Shown: positions 12,806 to 24,086, numbered from the stretch's first letter. The stretch: DNA of 64,000 nt from Perognathus longimembris pacificus (GCF_023159225.1 NC_063180.1:10165297-10229296); one strand, 5' to 3'. The notes: generated by a model from the sequence alone, not told the origin. Program-made: numbers and translations.

Positions 12806-12820
12806 TCTAGAATAGTTTTT

Positions 12821-13283
12821 AAGAGAATATAAGAACTGGTTTCAAATGAAACTTGAGACAAAATTGTGAGTTGTTCTAATGAGTGTATGAATATGTCAGG
12901 TTTGGTTGAATCAACTTTTAAAAGATGACTCAATTCAACCGAGCCTTGATAAGCAAATTCTGGGAGGGGAAGATAGATTTCTACAGGAAGATAGGAAACA
13001 GCACAGAAAGTGAATTTGAGACATGAAAATGTGAGCTGACTTAAGGGAATAAACATGAGAAGCATCTGACCAGTCCTTGTGGAGCCCAGGGGAAGTATTA
13101 GGAGACAGAACTAGGAATGACGTTAAGAGCTAGTCAAAGAAGGAAAACTTCATTCCTGGCTGGTTTGCTACACAAAAACTTTTACAATCCTAAAAAGTAT
13201 AATACATTTGAAATAAATAACATGTTTTTCTAGAGTGTAGTTTCAACAATATAATGGGAAACTACAAATATATGGTACACACA
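12821..13283. other. Unique intergenic DNA
   Basis: I see no gene or recognisable repeat. The 141-aa antisense open frame covering 12640-13065 crosses the L1 boundary at 12805, so it is a chance frame. Confidence 0.6.
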
Positions 13284-13334
13284 TGACATGTAACTTTTCT
13301 TTTTTTTTTTTTTTTTGACATGTAACTTTTCTTT
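13284..13334 (-). repeat. Poly(T) tract flanked by perfect 18-bp direct repeats (tail-only retroinsertion?)
   Basis: TGACATGTAACTTTTCTT occurs at 13284-13301 and again at 13316-13333, with only about 15 T between. This is the structure expected if a poly(A) tail alone was reverse-transcribed at an L1-type TT/AAAA nick, leaving a TSD and no element body. A slippage duplication around a T run is the alternative. Confidence 0.7.
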
Positions 13335-13988
13335 CTTTATATGAGTCAATAATTTTTTTAGTCTAAGAGGAAAACTATCCAGCAAAAATATATTTTTAGA
13401 ATGAATAAGGGAAATGAGATTTTATATATCACACACTGTTGAATAATGTAACATATTTTCAAATTCACTTTTCGATAATGCTGTATAATAATGTTTGTTT
13501 GCTTTGTCTTCACAACAGTAAACTGTTGTTTATAAACAAAGAAATGGTAGAAGACCTTCCATTTGTGACATAATATTTTACAACTTACTGTCAACTTTGA
13601 ATACATATTAGTAGAGAGCCTTGTATAAAGACTAATAATGTTTCAATTGCAATTCTGCCAGCTTAACTGCTTGTGTAATGTCTGAAGAATCTCTTCCTCT
13701 ATTTTTACATGAGGAAAACATTAACTACAGAATCTCTCTTGAAATAGTGTATCTTTCATACATATATGTTATATATACATACAACATGTATGTATATGTG
13801 TATATGAGATTATATATAAATAATTTAATGTTATATATAATATATACTTATATAATATACATATATATGTATATGTTGTCATCTGGACCACTCTATTGCA
13901 CAGCCTATTTTGAGGTCTTACATGGGAAGTTTTTCAATATAGACCTGGTGTTTAGTTTGAGTTTGAGTTGCCAAGGTTCCTTTGGAAT
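13335..13988. other. Unique DNA with TA-rich simple sequence
   Basis: I see no gene. A degenerate TATA/CATA-rich tract lies at about 13760-13877. The 143-aa open frame at 13678-14109 runs through this tract and into a SINE, so I regard it as spurious. Confidence 0.6.
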
Positions 13989-14252
13989 TAAACCATATAT
14001 TTTATTTGTTGTTTTTTTTTTGTTTGTTTTTTGTTTTTTTTTTGGCCAGTCCTGGGCCTTGGACTCAGGGCCCGAGCACCGTCCCTGGCTTCTTCCCGCT
14101 CAAGGCTAGCACTCTGCCACTTGAGCCACAGCGCCGCGTCTGGCCGTTTTCTGTATATGTGGTGCTGGGGAATCGAACCTAGGGCCTCGTGCATCCGAGG
14201 CACGCACTCTTGCCACTAGGCCATATCCCCAGCCCCTAAACCATATATTTTA
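13989..14252 (-). mobile_element. Dimeric ID-family SINE with 16-bp TSD
   Basis: The minus strand reads GGGGCTGGGGATATGGCCTA, GGTTCGATTCCCCAGCACC (B box included), the second ID-like half and a long A-rich tail. The TSD is TAAACCATATATTTTA at 13989-14004 and 14237-14252. The body is near the consensus inferred from the other copies and keeps several CpGs in its right half, consistent with fairly recent insertion. Confidence 0.95.
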
Positions 14253-14992
14253 AAGCATTTTACATTTCCTCGGTGTTTTATAGGGTTGTATGAGTTCAGA
14301 TTTTTCTTTTGAAGTATTAGAGTATGTGTACTAGCATGGTATATGTGCTTTACTACTTGAGTCATGACATTAGAATTTGTATGTGCATTTTTAAGATAGT
14401 TCTTTGCTCTCCTTGCCCAAGAAAGAAAAATATTGTCTTCACTTAGTTTTGTTATTATTACTTGAATATACCTTAACATATATGTATATATCGTAATATA
14501 ATTAATTTTATACAAAGAAATACATTCTATGACCCTTTACTTTAAATGCATAAGAATAATACTGTTCACATTCTTATTTTGTTGAATTCTAACAGGAATT
14601 GATGAAGTATTTAGGAATATATACACAGATACTAACAACTTTGTTATTATTCAAATTTACTGTGTTTGGAATTCTAGTACATTTATCAGCCACCAGGTAT
14701 TGAATTCATTTTTTCACTTGTTTCTCTCTATTTTTTTTCTCTTTTTTTGGTCATTATTTTTATTAGAATGCATTAACTATACAAGGATGATTCTCTATTC
14801 ATGGTATATTCTGCGTACATGATCAGTTTCTTGAGAGTTATGTTTTGATTTATATTTTAACAAGAAGTAATTGCATAAGAAGGTTTTATTTTAACTTGTT
14901 TTTATATTCATACAATTACCCTTATTAATCCCCAACCTTTCTATCATTCTCGCTTATCCTCACTAAGCTCCTTCCCAAACAATCTTTGTTGG

Positions 14993-15033
<41 letters not shown>

Positions 15034-15620
15034 TACGTATAATATTTTGACTAAATTCACTGTCCTTCATGCTCTTGGTTTATCTTCCCCCCAACTGGTA
15101 CCCATAGCACATTTTCAACCTCCTAATATTTAATTTTGTTGAAGTTTATATTACTTGTTTGAAGGGACTTAGTCACAATATCTCATACACTTATTACCAT
15201 ATTTTAATCAAAAAGACTTGCTCACTTAGTGTTCACTTTTACCTATCCCCTATCCTTTCTTACTCAAAAATTTTTATGGAATTTACTTTTTCTGTCTCCA
15301 GTCATAAATGCATTGTTATTTCAATATTATTTACTGCCTAGCATCTTTTTTCATTTCTCATTCTATTTCCCTCCAATATTCCCACAATTGTTAATAGGTT
15401 ATGTATTTGTTTGCATGCATGTCTGAAGTCATCTTTATTGATGTATGTATATAGATAGATACATACACACATATACACTGTATATATACATACACACATA
15501 TATACATACTATATGTGTACATATATACATATATATATGTGGCATAGCATACATATGCACTTTGTCCTTCTGAATCAATAGAATCTCCACATCAATCAAT
15601 TTCCCTTGAAAAAGAAGACA
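14253..15620. other. Unique DNA with CA and TA/CA microsatellites
   Basis: There is an (AC)n run of about 18 units at 14995-15030 and a complex TA/CA/GATA tract at about 15440-15542. T-rich sequence at 14725-14990 could be the remnant of an old L1 3' end on the minus strand, but I cannot support that with a diagnostic motif. I see no gene. Confidence 0.55.
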
Positions 15621-15624
15621 TCAT

Positions 15625-15780
15625 GTCATTATTCTTTATGGCTGAATAATCATCCATTTTGTGTATATGATATTATATTAATGTATTCATCAGGGCATAG
15701 GACTGTTTCTATAGCTTTGTTATTGAATATAGTGCTGCAGTGGGCATAGGTATGCAGGTACATCTTTTTTACTTTGTAAA
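15625..15780 (-). repeat. Old L1 ORF2 C-terminal fragment
   Basis: The segment TTTATGGCTGAATAATCATC, followed by CATTTTGTGTATATGA, CATCAGGGCATAGG and AGTGCTGCAGTGGGCAT, matches the antisense of the generic mammalian L1 ORF2 end. It is more diverged than the adjacent L1 pieces. It is cut on its right by the T run that begins the next L1 3' end. Confidence 0.7.
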
Positions 15781-15784
15781 GATT

Positions 15785-16280
15785 TTTTTTAATTTCTTTA
15801 TTTTCAAAGTGAAGTATAGAGTGATTATAGTTTAATACATAAGGCAGTGAGTACATTTTTTATCCAACTTGTTACCTTCTACCTCATTTTTCCCTGCCTT
15901 CCCCTGCAAGGAGTTGTACAGTTGGTTTACACCATATAGTTCTGTGAGTATTGCTGTTTCATTTGTTTTTCTTTTTATCTTTTGTCTCTTGATTTTGGTA
16001 TTCCTTTTCCCTTTCCTCGTTCTGATACATGTATACACAATATCCAGGGTACTAAAATCAGTTACAGTGACATCAGGGGTAATACCACCAGAAAGAAATA
16101 CAAAAGGAAAAAAAGGGGGGTTACGGTTTCACATGTCATGTTGAAAATAACAAGCATGAAATGCCACTTGTTTCCATAACTTGAAGATCATTTTGCTTAG
16201 CATCACCTTATGTGTTCCTACGGGCATAGCTATTGAGCCACTGTGATCTTCTGCTAGGTCTATCCTAGACATGAAATAAT
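15785..16280 (-). repeat. L1 3' UTR (minus strand), left part of a split L1
   Basis: After a T-rich tail, AAAGTGAAGTATAGAGTG and the CCTGCCTTCCCCTGC polypyrimidine block show the antisense of the L1 3' UTR, continuing to TATCCTAGACATG near the ORF2 stop position. The GOLGA2-like retrocopy begins here. The same-orientation L1 resumes at about 19488, so this may be the distal part of that element. Confidence 0.8.
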
Positions 16281-18262
16281 TTATTTTTTGTAGTAAACAT
16301 AACACGGGCCACTTTCTTGGCAACCAATGGACTATTATATATGTCTACAACTTGGGCCACCTCCCAGCAACCTCTGTCCTATCTGGCCTGCAGTTAATTC
16401 CACTAGGTAGTGGCTGCCAAGTCTTTAGATAGTCATTGTCACAAACTCATCATTTCATCAGTCTGGAGAAGGGAGGGACAGGTTTCTGGTTGCCCAAGCC
16501 TGAAAGTTGTTGATGGTGCTGGATACTGGGCATCAGCATGACATGCTCTGTGGTGGCATCTTCTAGGGGACAAGGTACCCCAGCCTCTACTCAGGCAGGT
16601 TCCACATTGTCCTTAAGGTGCACTTCTTCAAAGCTTTTCTGCTCCTCCCTAAATTCCATCATTATGGGGCCTGACAAGTCTGAAGTGGCGTCAGCAGCAG
16701 GGGTCTCCGTGTCTGCCAGCATCTTGCCCTGACACTTGGTGTCTTCACCTTCCAGGAGCAACAGCAGATCCTGCAGCTCCTTCTTCTCCCTCTTCTACTG
16801 GGACAGCTGGTTGACACAATAATCTCTCTCCAACACAACTTATCCAGGACTTCCATATGTTCTTTACAGGAAACTACGACCTCTTCAATGCCACCAGTGT
16901 TCTCTGACAGCTGGATGCAGTGATGGTGGAGGTCATCCACTTGACTCTGGTGGTCCACCTCATAAGGCAGGTCATGGATGAAGCAGGTATTTAGTTTCTT
17001 ATCTTTGGGCCCCCTTGCATCCTGCTTCCTGTCTCCACACTTCATGGTTCTAGCTCCTGGGAAAGAGGGCCTGGTGCCTGGCACTGGGCTGCCAGGTTGG
17101 CCAGGCACTCCAGGGGGCCTTCTGCTCCTGCATTTGCTTGCTGAGATTTACCTTTTCAGATTCAGCAACTGATAGTGCTTTCACCAAAATATCCCTCATG
17201 GTTTGTAGGTTGCTGTGTACTCTAGGACAGTCATGTCAGTTGGAGTTGCTTCCTCACCTTTTCCATCATCATTGCTCCTTCCTTCTCAATTCCCTAGGGA
17301 ATGTTGGGAAGCTCATCTTGGCCTACAGTTGCTCCTTCTGTTGTCTACTTACTGCTAGGCACTTCAGTGTATCCTGAAACTTTTGAGGCACCATCTGGTT
17401 CTCCAAATTGGTCTGCATCTGCTCTTGATTTAGCTGCTCCAGCAGCGGGGTCTGCCTCTTCAGGTTCTGCTGAAGGGCCTCCTCTCTGAGGTCAGTTACT
17501 GACTGGAGGCTAAGTGCTGTTTACAAGTGGCTCTGAGTTCCTGCAGCTGAGTCACGTTTTGGTCATGCAGCTACTGCAGATTCTGAGTCACTTATTTCTT
17601 TATCTCAGCCACCTCTTTTCATTCTTGTAACTCCTCCTCTAGCTGGCCCAGCTTCTCCTGTAGATGTTTCTTCTCCAGCTGCTCTGAGTTCAGGATGCTA
17701 GCAATCTCCTCCTTTTCACCACTCAGCCTCTGGAAGGCATCCTGCAGCTGGGCCAGCTGATCTTACAACTCTCTGTGTGCATATGCATGCATCTCATTGT
17801 CTCAAGGATCTTGTGCTGATCCTTAGCATGCTGAACCCATTTCTTGGGTCTTGGCCTTCTTCTGCAGTCTCCATAGGTGCTCCACTGCTGCAGGTGCTGG
17901 AGACTGAAGCTCTGGTTTTTCTGTACTTATATGTGAAGTTGTTGCTCCGGGATCTTTAACACCTTCTGCATCTGGTAGACCTGTGCTTGCAGCTGTTATA
18001 TGGTCCTGCAGTGGACTGCAGCTCTGACAGCTGCTTACTCAGTTCTTCCTGATTGGTCTCTAGGTCCAGCACCTGCCTCACACCTTGCTCTCTCTCCACT
18101 CTCAGTTGATTCATCTGCTCTGACAGCTGCTGGACCATCGCCTCCCACATGATCTTTTTATCCTCAGGTCTTCCACAAAGTTGTCTCTCTGCAACTTTAA
18201 TGTGTTAACAAGCCAAGCCTTTTCATGTTGTCCAGTTGTGTTTTCAGCAAAGCCTGCTCCTC
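16280..18262 (-). pseudogene. GOLGA2P-like: GOLGA2 (GM130)-like processed pseudogene, 5'-truncated
   Basis: GOLGA2 is a coiled-coil cis-Golgi tether. Read on the minus strand, the segment follows the C-terminal half of GOLGA2 in order without introns. MWEAMVQQLSEQMNQLRVER lies at 18150-18091, a Gln/Glu/Leu-rich coiled coil follows to ~17500, an 'LVKALSVAESE' block lies near 17185, and DDLHHHCIQLSENTG lies near 16930-16890. The terminal FSRADENDE block lies near 16470-16440, with a TAA stop at 16427-16425. A 3' UTR with an AATAAA signal (minus strand, 16285-16280) follows. Absence of introns indicates a retrocopy. At least several in-frame stops and frameshifts prevent translation. No poly(A) or TSD remains. 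Similarity to GOLGA2 as I remember it is only moderate, so the parent could be a diverged GOLGA2-like paralogue. Confidence 0.85.
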
Positions 18263-19487
18263 ACCTCTGGACAGATCAACAGGCCAAAAACTGAGCAAAG
18301 AAAACTTAGAACTAAACAACTGCATAGACCAACTAGATTTAACCAACATCTACAGAACCTTCCATCCAGCAACACCAGAATTTACATTCTTCTTGGCAGC
18401 ACATGGAACATTCTCCAAAATAGATCAGATTTTAGGGCACAAAGAAAATCTGTACAAATTCAGAAATATTGAAATCATTCCATGCATTCTCTCATACCAC
18501 AACGGATTAAAATTAGAGCTTGACAGAAAAAGCCACCATACAAAATCCTGCAACTCATAGAGACTGAACAATCCGTTGTTTAACTGAAAGAAATCAAAAC
18601 AGAAATTCAAATGTTTATGGCATTTTACCAAAATGAGCACACAAAATGCCAGCTCCTTTGGGACATATTAAAGGCAGTACTCAGAGGAAAATTTATAGCT
18701 CTAAGCACGCACATCAACAAACTGGAGAAATCCCAATCCAACAATTTAATGAAGCACCTTAATCTCTTTGAAAAAGAGCAACAAACCAAACCCCAGGCCT
18801 ACAGATGGAAGCAAATAATTAAAATTAAATCAGAAAAACCATACCAAGTATCAACAAAATGGTTCATCAAAAAAATTAAAATTTACAGAACCCTAGCAAA
18901 TCTGACCAAAAAATGAAGACATCATACCCAAATAAACAAAATCAGAGATGAGATTGGAAACATCACCACAGAATCAACTAAGATCCACTATATAATAAGG
19001 GAATATTTTGCAAGCCTATATGCTAATAAATTTGAGAACCTGGAAGAAATGGATGAATTCGTTCCAAAAATTGTTATGACCAAACTTAACCAAGAAGATC
19101 TCAACCTACTAAACAGACCCATATCATGCAATGAAATAGTAATTGCAATAAGAGATCTCCCATCCAAGAAAAGCCCAGGTCCAGATGGATTAACAGCAGA
19201 ATTCTATAAAGCCTTCAAAACAGAACTCATAACAATGCTCCTGAAACTCTTCAATGAAATTGGAAGTGAACGTGTGCTGCCAAACATATTTGCTGAAGCC
19301 AGTATAACCCTTATCCAAAAACAAAATAGTGACTCATCAACAAAAGAGAACTTTCAACCCATTTTTTTGATGAACATCAATGCAAAATTTCTCAACAAAA
19401 TTATGGCCAATGGATTTCAACAAGTCATCAAAAAAAAAAATCATACACTATGAAGAAACTGGATTCATTCAAGTGTTTGGCCAAATC
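18262..19487 (+). pseudogene. L1 ORF2 fragment, endonuclease end to early RT, head-to-head with the GOLGA2-like copy
   Basis: The fragment begins abruptly at CCTCTGGACAGATCAAC, equivalent to 45329 in the other L1. It runs through the end of the endonuclease, the linker and early RT (AKSPGPDG-type motif read as [18 protein letters not shown] near 19162-19215), stopping after the FQQVIKK stretch and GGATTCATTC. It lacks the FADD box. Frames are broken at several points (18225-18560, 18611-18916, 19049-19453). It neither starts nor ends at a natural L1 boundary. Confidence 0.9.
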
Positions 19488-20611
19488 CCCACCAGCATCT
19501 GTAATTACTACTTTTCTTCATAATGGACATTCTTACTGGAGTCAGATGGAATCTTAGAGCTGTTTTTGATTTACATTTCTTTTATGGCCAGTGAGGTAGA
19601 GCACTTGTTCATGTGTCTCTTGGCCATTTTCATTTCCTCTTCACAGAATCCTCTTTTTAGGTCTTTGGCCCATTTATTGAGGGGCAGTTGGTTCTTTGAG
19701 GTTTTGCTTTGGACTAATTTAATTTTACGAGTTCTATGTATATTTTAGATATGAGACCTTTGTCTGTTGTATGGCCAGTAAAGATGTTCTCTCATTCTGT
19801 GGGATTTCTATTAATTTTCCAAACTACATCCTTGTGGTGAGGAAGCTCTGCAGTTTGATGCAATCCCATTTGTCCAGCCTTTCTTTGATTTGTTGTGTTT
19901 CTGGGCCTTTATTAAGAAAGTTTCATCTTGTGCCAAGGAGTACAAGCATTTCTTCTATTCTTTCTTGCAATGTTTTCAAGGTATCTGATTTTACCTTGAG
20001 GTCTTTGATCCATTTGGAATTGATTTTGGTGCAGGGTGATATATAAGGATCTAGTTTTAGTGTGTTGCAGGTGTTGAACCAGTTTTGCCAGCACCGTTTG
20101 TTGAAGAGGCTGTCTTTCTTCAATCCTATTTTTTTTAGCTCCTTTATCAAAGATTAAGTAGCATTAATTCTGTGGGGTCATTTCTGGGTCTCAGTTCTGT
20201 TCCATTGGTCCTCAGGCCTGTTCTTGTGCCAATACCAAGCTGTTTTTATTACTATAGCTTTGTAATACAACTTGAAGTTTGGTACTGAAATTCCTCCAGC
20301 ACTGTTCTTTCTACTAAGGATTGATTTTGCTATTCAGGGTCTTTTATTGTTCCATATGAATACTTGGGTTGCTTCCTCTATTTCATTAAAGAATGTTGTT
20401 GGGATATTGATGGGTATTGCATTGAATTTTTAGCTAGCCTTTGGCAATATTGCCATCTTGACAATGTTAATCCTTCAATCCAGGAGCATAAGAGGCTCTT
20501 CCACTTCCTTAGTTTTGCATTAATTTTCTCCTTCAGGTTTTTAAAGATCTCATCATAGAGATCTTTCACTTCATGGGTTAAGTTTATTCCTAAATATGTT
20601 ATTTTTTTCTT

Positions 20612-20642
<31 letters not shown>

Positions 20643-21192
20643 GGCCAGTCCTGGGCCTTGGACTCAGGGCCTGAGCACTGTCCCTGGCTTCCTTTTGCTC
20701 AAGGCTAGCACTCTGCCACTTGAGCCACAGCGCCACTTCTGGCCGTTTTCTGTATATGTGGTGCTGGGGAATCGAACCCAGGGCCTCATGTATATGAGGC
20801 AAGCTCTCTTGCCACTAGGCCATATCCCCAGCCCCCTAAATATGTTATGTTTTTGGAGGCCATTGCAAAGGAGTTTCTTTCCTGATTTCAGCCTTGCTCT
20901 TCGCATTGTTGGCATAAAGGAAAGCCATTGATTTTTGAGGACTTATTTTATATGCTGCTACTTTACTTTGGATCAGGTCAAGTAACTTGGGAGTAGATTC
21001 TACGGGGTTCTTTAAGTTCAGGATCATGTCATCTGCAAAGAAAGAGATTTTTAACTACAGCTTTCCCTATTTGGATCCCCTTTACATTTGCCTCTTGCCT
21101 TATTGCTCTGGTTAGGAATTCTAGTACTATGTTGAAGAGGAGAGAGTAGACATCCTTGACTTATTCCTGATTTTAAAGGCTTTAACTTTTTG
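19488..21192 (-). pseudogene. L1 ORF2 RT to C-terminal fragment (minus strand)
   Basis: On the minus strand this covers RT from about the FADD region to the C-terminal KCWR-type region. The catalytic box remains as LFADDMIL near 21050-21020. The C-terminal end near 19490 corresponds to the 'GGGGATGTGGCC' zone, after which the expected ~440 bp before the ORF2 stop are missing and plus-strand L1 begins. Stops and frameshifts abound. A dimeric ID SINE is inserted at 20603-20836. Confidence 0.88.
20589..20848 (-). mobile_element. Dimeric ID-family SINE nested in L1, 14-bp TSD
   Basis: A complete antisense SINE: a T-rich tail, GGCCAGTCCTGGGCCTTGG, both ID-like halves, ending CCATATCCCCAGCCCC. The TSD CCTAAATATGTTAT is at 20589-20602 and 20835-20848, its first bases overlapping the C-rich SINE end. 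The L1 frame context resumes directly after it. Confidence 0.93.
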
Positions 21193-21250
21193 CATATCTC
21201 AGCCATTTGAATAGCTAGGATTATAGACGTGAGCCATTGGCACCCATCAA
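21193..21250 (-). repeat. Partial B1-dID SINE (left monomer only)
   Basis: TCAGCCATTTGAATAGCTAG followed by GATTATAGACGTGAGCC is the antisense of the B1 left end. It directly abuts the broken L1, so this is a remnant cut by rearrangement or insertion. Confidence 0.6.
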
Positions 21251-22116
21251 ATTAAAGTTTATTGAGTTAAGAATTTACTGGAAGAACCAAATCTATGAAA
21301 TACTAACCACATTGAAAATGGATTCTTGAATATGCCAACGAAATTAGAACCAATAAAAAAGATAAATTGGATAGTATCACATATTGAAAATATTTGTAAA
21401 CCAGGATTTTGTCAACAAACTGTGTGTATATTAACTTTATTAACATTCTACTTACAATTTCCTAAATTCCAGCATTAAAAATATTCCCTAAGGGTCCCTG
21501 CCTCATAGTATTTAATTAATTTTGCTCACAGATTTGGGTTGATCTACATGACTAATACAGTATGTCAGAATACTGAGGTGTCATTTCCAGGCCCCAGATG
21601 TATGTGATACTATGGTTTCTACCAGATGATCCCCAACCTACCCCAAATTTGCTTAGTTATTAGAAGACATGTAATCACAAAGTGATCCTGAGAAAGATTA
21701 GAAGGAAAAAAAAAGTTTCGTAGGAAGCAGTCTGGAGAAAAACAGGTGCAGAATTTCAATATCTCTTCTTTACCAGAACTACACAAGACACACTGACTTC
21801 TTCCTGCAATGAGTTGTGACAGCACATTTGAATCTAGAAGAATAGCTCCTTAGAGATTCATTGCTCAAGATTTTAATTGCAGACTGGTAACACAAGTCAT
21901 CTCTTATTACCTTTCAAATGCCAGAAAAGAAACCATGCTTTTAAGCTTAAGTGCTATTGCTTATGAAAACAGTTACTCATAGAAAGTTACATTCATCATT
22001 TATGTAAAGGGTCATGTTAGTATAATTTGGAGGAAAAGTTCTTAGAATCCAAAACCAAACTTTGCAAACAGGTTTGCTTAAGGCTGTAGTCTCAGGACAG
22101 TGGTACTGACCTTCTT
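21251..22116. other. Unique intergenic DNA
   Basis: I see no gene or recognisable repeat. Open frames are short and lack motifs. Confidence 0.6.
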
Positions 22117-22367
22117 CAAAGTCCTTTTATTGGGCTAGGGATATGACCTAGTGGCAAAAGTGTTTGCCTTGTATACATGAAGCCCTGGGTTCAATTCCCC
22201 AGCACCACATATACAGAAAATGGCCAAAAGTGGCCCTGTGGCTCAAGTGGCAGAGAGCTAGCCTTGAGAAAAACTAAGCCAGAAACAGTACTCAGGCCCT
22301 GAGTCCGAGCCCCAGTACTGGCAAAACAAAACAAACAAACAAACAACAATAAAAACAAAGTCCTTTT
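22117..22367 (+). mobile_element. Dimeric ID-family SINE with 12-bp TSD
   Basis: GGGCTAGGGATATGACCTAG, GGTTCAATTCCCCAGCACC, CTGTGGCTCAAGTGGCAGAG and CAGTACTCAGGCCCTGAG are in order, followed by an AAAC-rich tail. CAAAGTCCTTTT is at 22117-22128 and 22356-22367. The body is more diverged than other copies (for example GACCTAGTGG in the A box), so the insertion is older. Confidence 0.9.
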
Positions 22368-23807
22368 GTTGTCTTCAGTTGTTCTGGGGAAAACCAATTG
22401 CCATGCTATGAGCATCACTGTGTTCATTCCTATGGTGATGAACTGAGGCCTGAAAGTAAATCCTCTGACTGAAGACACATTTTAGATGACCACAATCCTG
22501 GGAGACAACTTGGCTGCAACCTTATATTGGTTTCTGTGCCAGATCCACTAAGATAAACTTTCAGGTTCCTGATACCATCCCAAAAGTATGTAATATTAAG
22601 CATGTATTGTTTTAAACTACTACTTGTTAAGATCACTTGCTATATGCATTGTTGTACCATAAATAATGTACTCCATCCAAAGATGCCCACAGTCTCATTC
22701 CTGGAGATTGTGGGTGTTTGTGTATCTTCACATGAAAAAAAGAAATGTGCATGTGAAGAAATGTGCAAGTTAAAGATTTTTACTGTAATGATTACCAGTT
22801 ATATATACAATGTATTTCAATGATCTTTATAGCAGGATAGGTAAGACAACTTATTTATCTCAGAGTATTAGAGCCAGGAAGTTAGAGTTGACTGAAGTGT
22901 TCAATGAATCATGAACAGTAGGTGTAGGCAGCTGCTAAGACTTAAAAGTCAAGCTAATGGGTTCTCTCTCAGAGTCTCCAGAGCAATTTCAGGCTGCTAA
23001 CATCTACAACTCAGGTTAATGATAATGATTAAAAAAAAAAAAGATTTTCAGGATGGCCAGATGGTAAATGTGGAAATTGAACAAAAAAGCTGGTTGATAT
23101 TGCTCTGGTAAAATGGTGGATATCTTAGGAAGAACAGTGAGGAGGAGGGTGAATATAATCAAGGCATGTTAAATGTATATATGGTCCTTTTAAAAGAAAA
23201 TCCCCTTATAACTAATTAGTGCTGATAAAAATGTAAAAATAAATGAAATACAGCTATTTTAAATTTTACAAAAATGCTACCTTACTCACTGGACTTCGTG
23301 ATCTTACTCATACAAAGGCCATCTACTGGATGAGCCATTTTGGTGTGACATGCAGAATGATTAAAATAAGAAGTAAAAACAAGAGGAGAATAGTGGGTGT
23401 CTGATATTTTTAACTAAGGGGTAATTGAAGGAAATAAGGAAAATAGCCTCTGGGTTTGTGTCTAGAAACAATCAAGAAAAGAATAATCAAGTTCATATTC
23501 CAAGATGAGAGCAGATTGAATAGAAATATAGAAATTGAATAGAATATAGAAATTCACCACATAATTCCTAGATACAAGTGAATATGTGAATGGAAACTAG
23601 TGAGGAAGTTGGAAAATAGACCTCCTCAGAGTAGGATACTGATGCTGATTGGGGCTGAAGTGGTAGAAAATCATTGTAAAGATGTAGCCTTTACCCTCGG
23701 TGAAAATATCAGGGGTAACTACAATGGACTGAGAAATCCTTTTGGAAGAGGACAGAAAGGAAATTGCCTTCTTTCTCATTATTGCATACTCCGACCTTTG
23801 TATTACT
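22368..23807. other. Unique intergenic DNA
   Basis: I see no gene or assignable repeat. The open frames at 22430-22636 (antisense) and 23600-23872 have no recognisable domain, and the latter runs into a SINE. Confidence 0.55.
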
Positions 23808-24086
23808 TTTCTTTCTTTTTAATTTTGTGCCACTTCTGGAGCTTGACCACTGGGCCTGGGCACTGTCCCTGAACTTTTTTGCTCAAGGATAGCCCTCTAC
23901 CACTTTCAGCTACATCACCATTTCTGGTTTTCTCATGGATAAGATAAGATAAGATAAGATAAGATAAGATAAGAAGATAAGATTCTCACAGATATTTCTG
24001 CCCAGACTGGCTTTGAAACTGCAGTCCTCAGATCTCAGTCTCCTGAGAATCTACCATTACAGGAATGAGCCAACAGTGCCTGGCTC
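23808..24086 (-). repeat. B1-dID-type SINE with internal GATAA expansion
   Basis: Antisense order is present: GTGCCACTTCTGGAGCTTG, GGGCCTGGGCACTGTCCC, GCTCAAGGATAGCCC (ID half), then the linker, then CTTTGAAACTGCAGTCCTC and GAATGAGCC (B1 half). The linker, normally GGAGATAAGAGTCTCA, has become about eight GATAA units at 23938-23982. Confidence 0.85.

Larger units (their letters stand above)
5120..12820 (-). mobile_element. Full-length L1 (LINE-1) retrotransposon with 15-bp TSD, inactive
   Basis: This is a complete L1 read on the minus strand. The 5' UTR runs about 12805 to 10853, broken ORF1 lies at 10852-9713, broken ORF2 at 9654-5640, and the 3' UTR ends in a poly(A) tail seen as the T run near 5130-5139. 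It is flanked by the direct repeat TCTAGAATAGTTTTT at 5120-5134 and 12806-12820. The 5' end (ACTTCCAGGAAGA on the minus strand) matches the 5' end of the plus-strand copy at 41508, so I infer both reach the true start. Length without the nested SINE is about 7.4 kb, long for L1 because the 5' UTR is about 2 kb. Multiple frameshifts and active-site changes make it non-autonomous. A dimeric ID SINE at 6263-6500 splits it. Confidence 0.95.

Noticed and set aside
14995..15030. CA-rich tract considered as a CRISPR-like or satellite array
   Set aside because: It is a plain dinucleotide microsatellite with no spacers or higher-order unit. No CRISPR array is present.
18262..21192. Initial reading of the plus/minus L1 pieces as one twin-primed L1
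   Set aside because: For a minus-strand insertion the inverted 5' part should lie to the right of the 3' part, but here it lies to the left. The geometry does not fit twin priming of one element.
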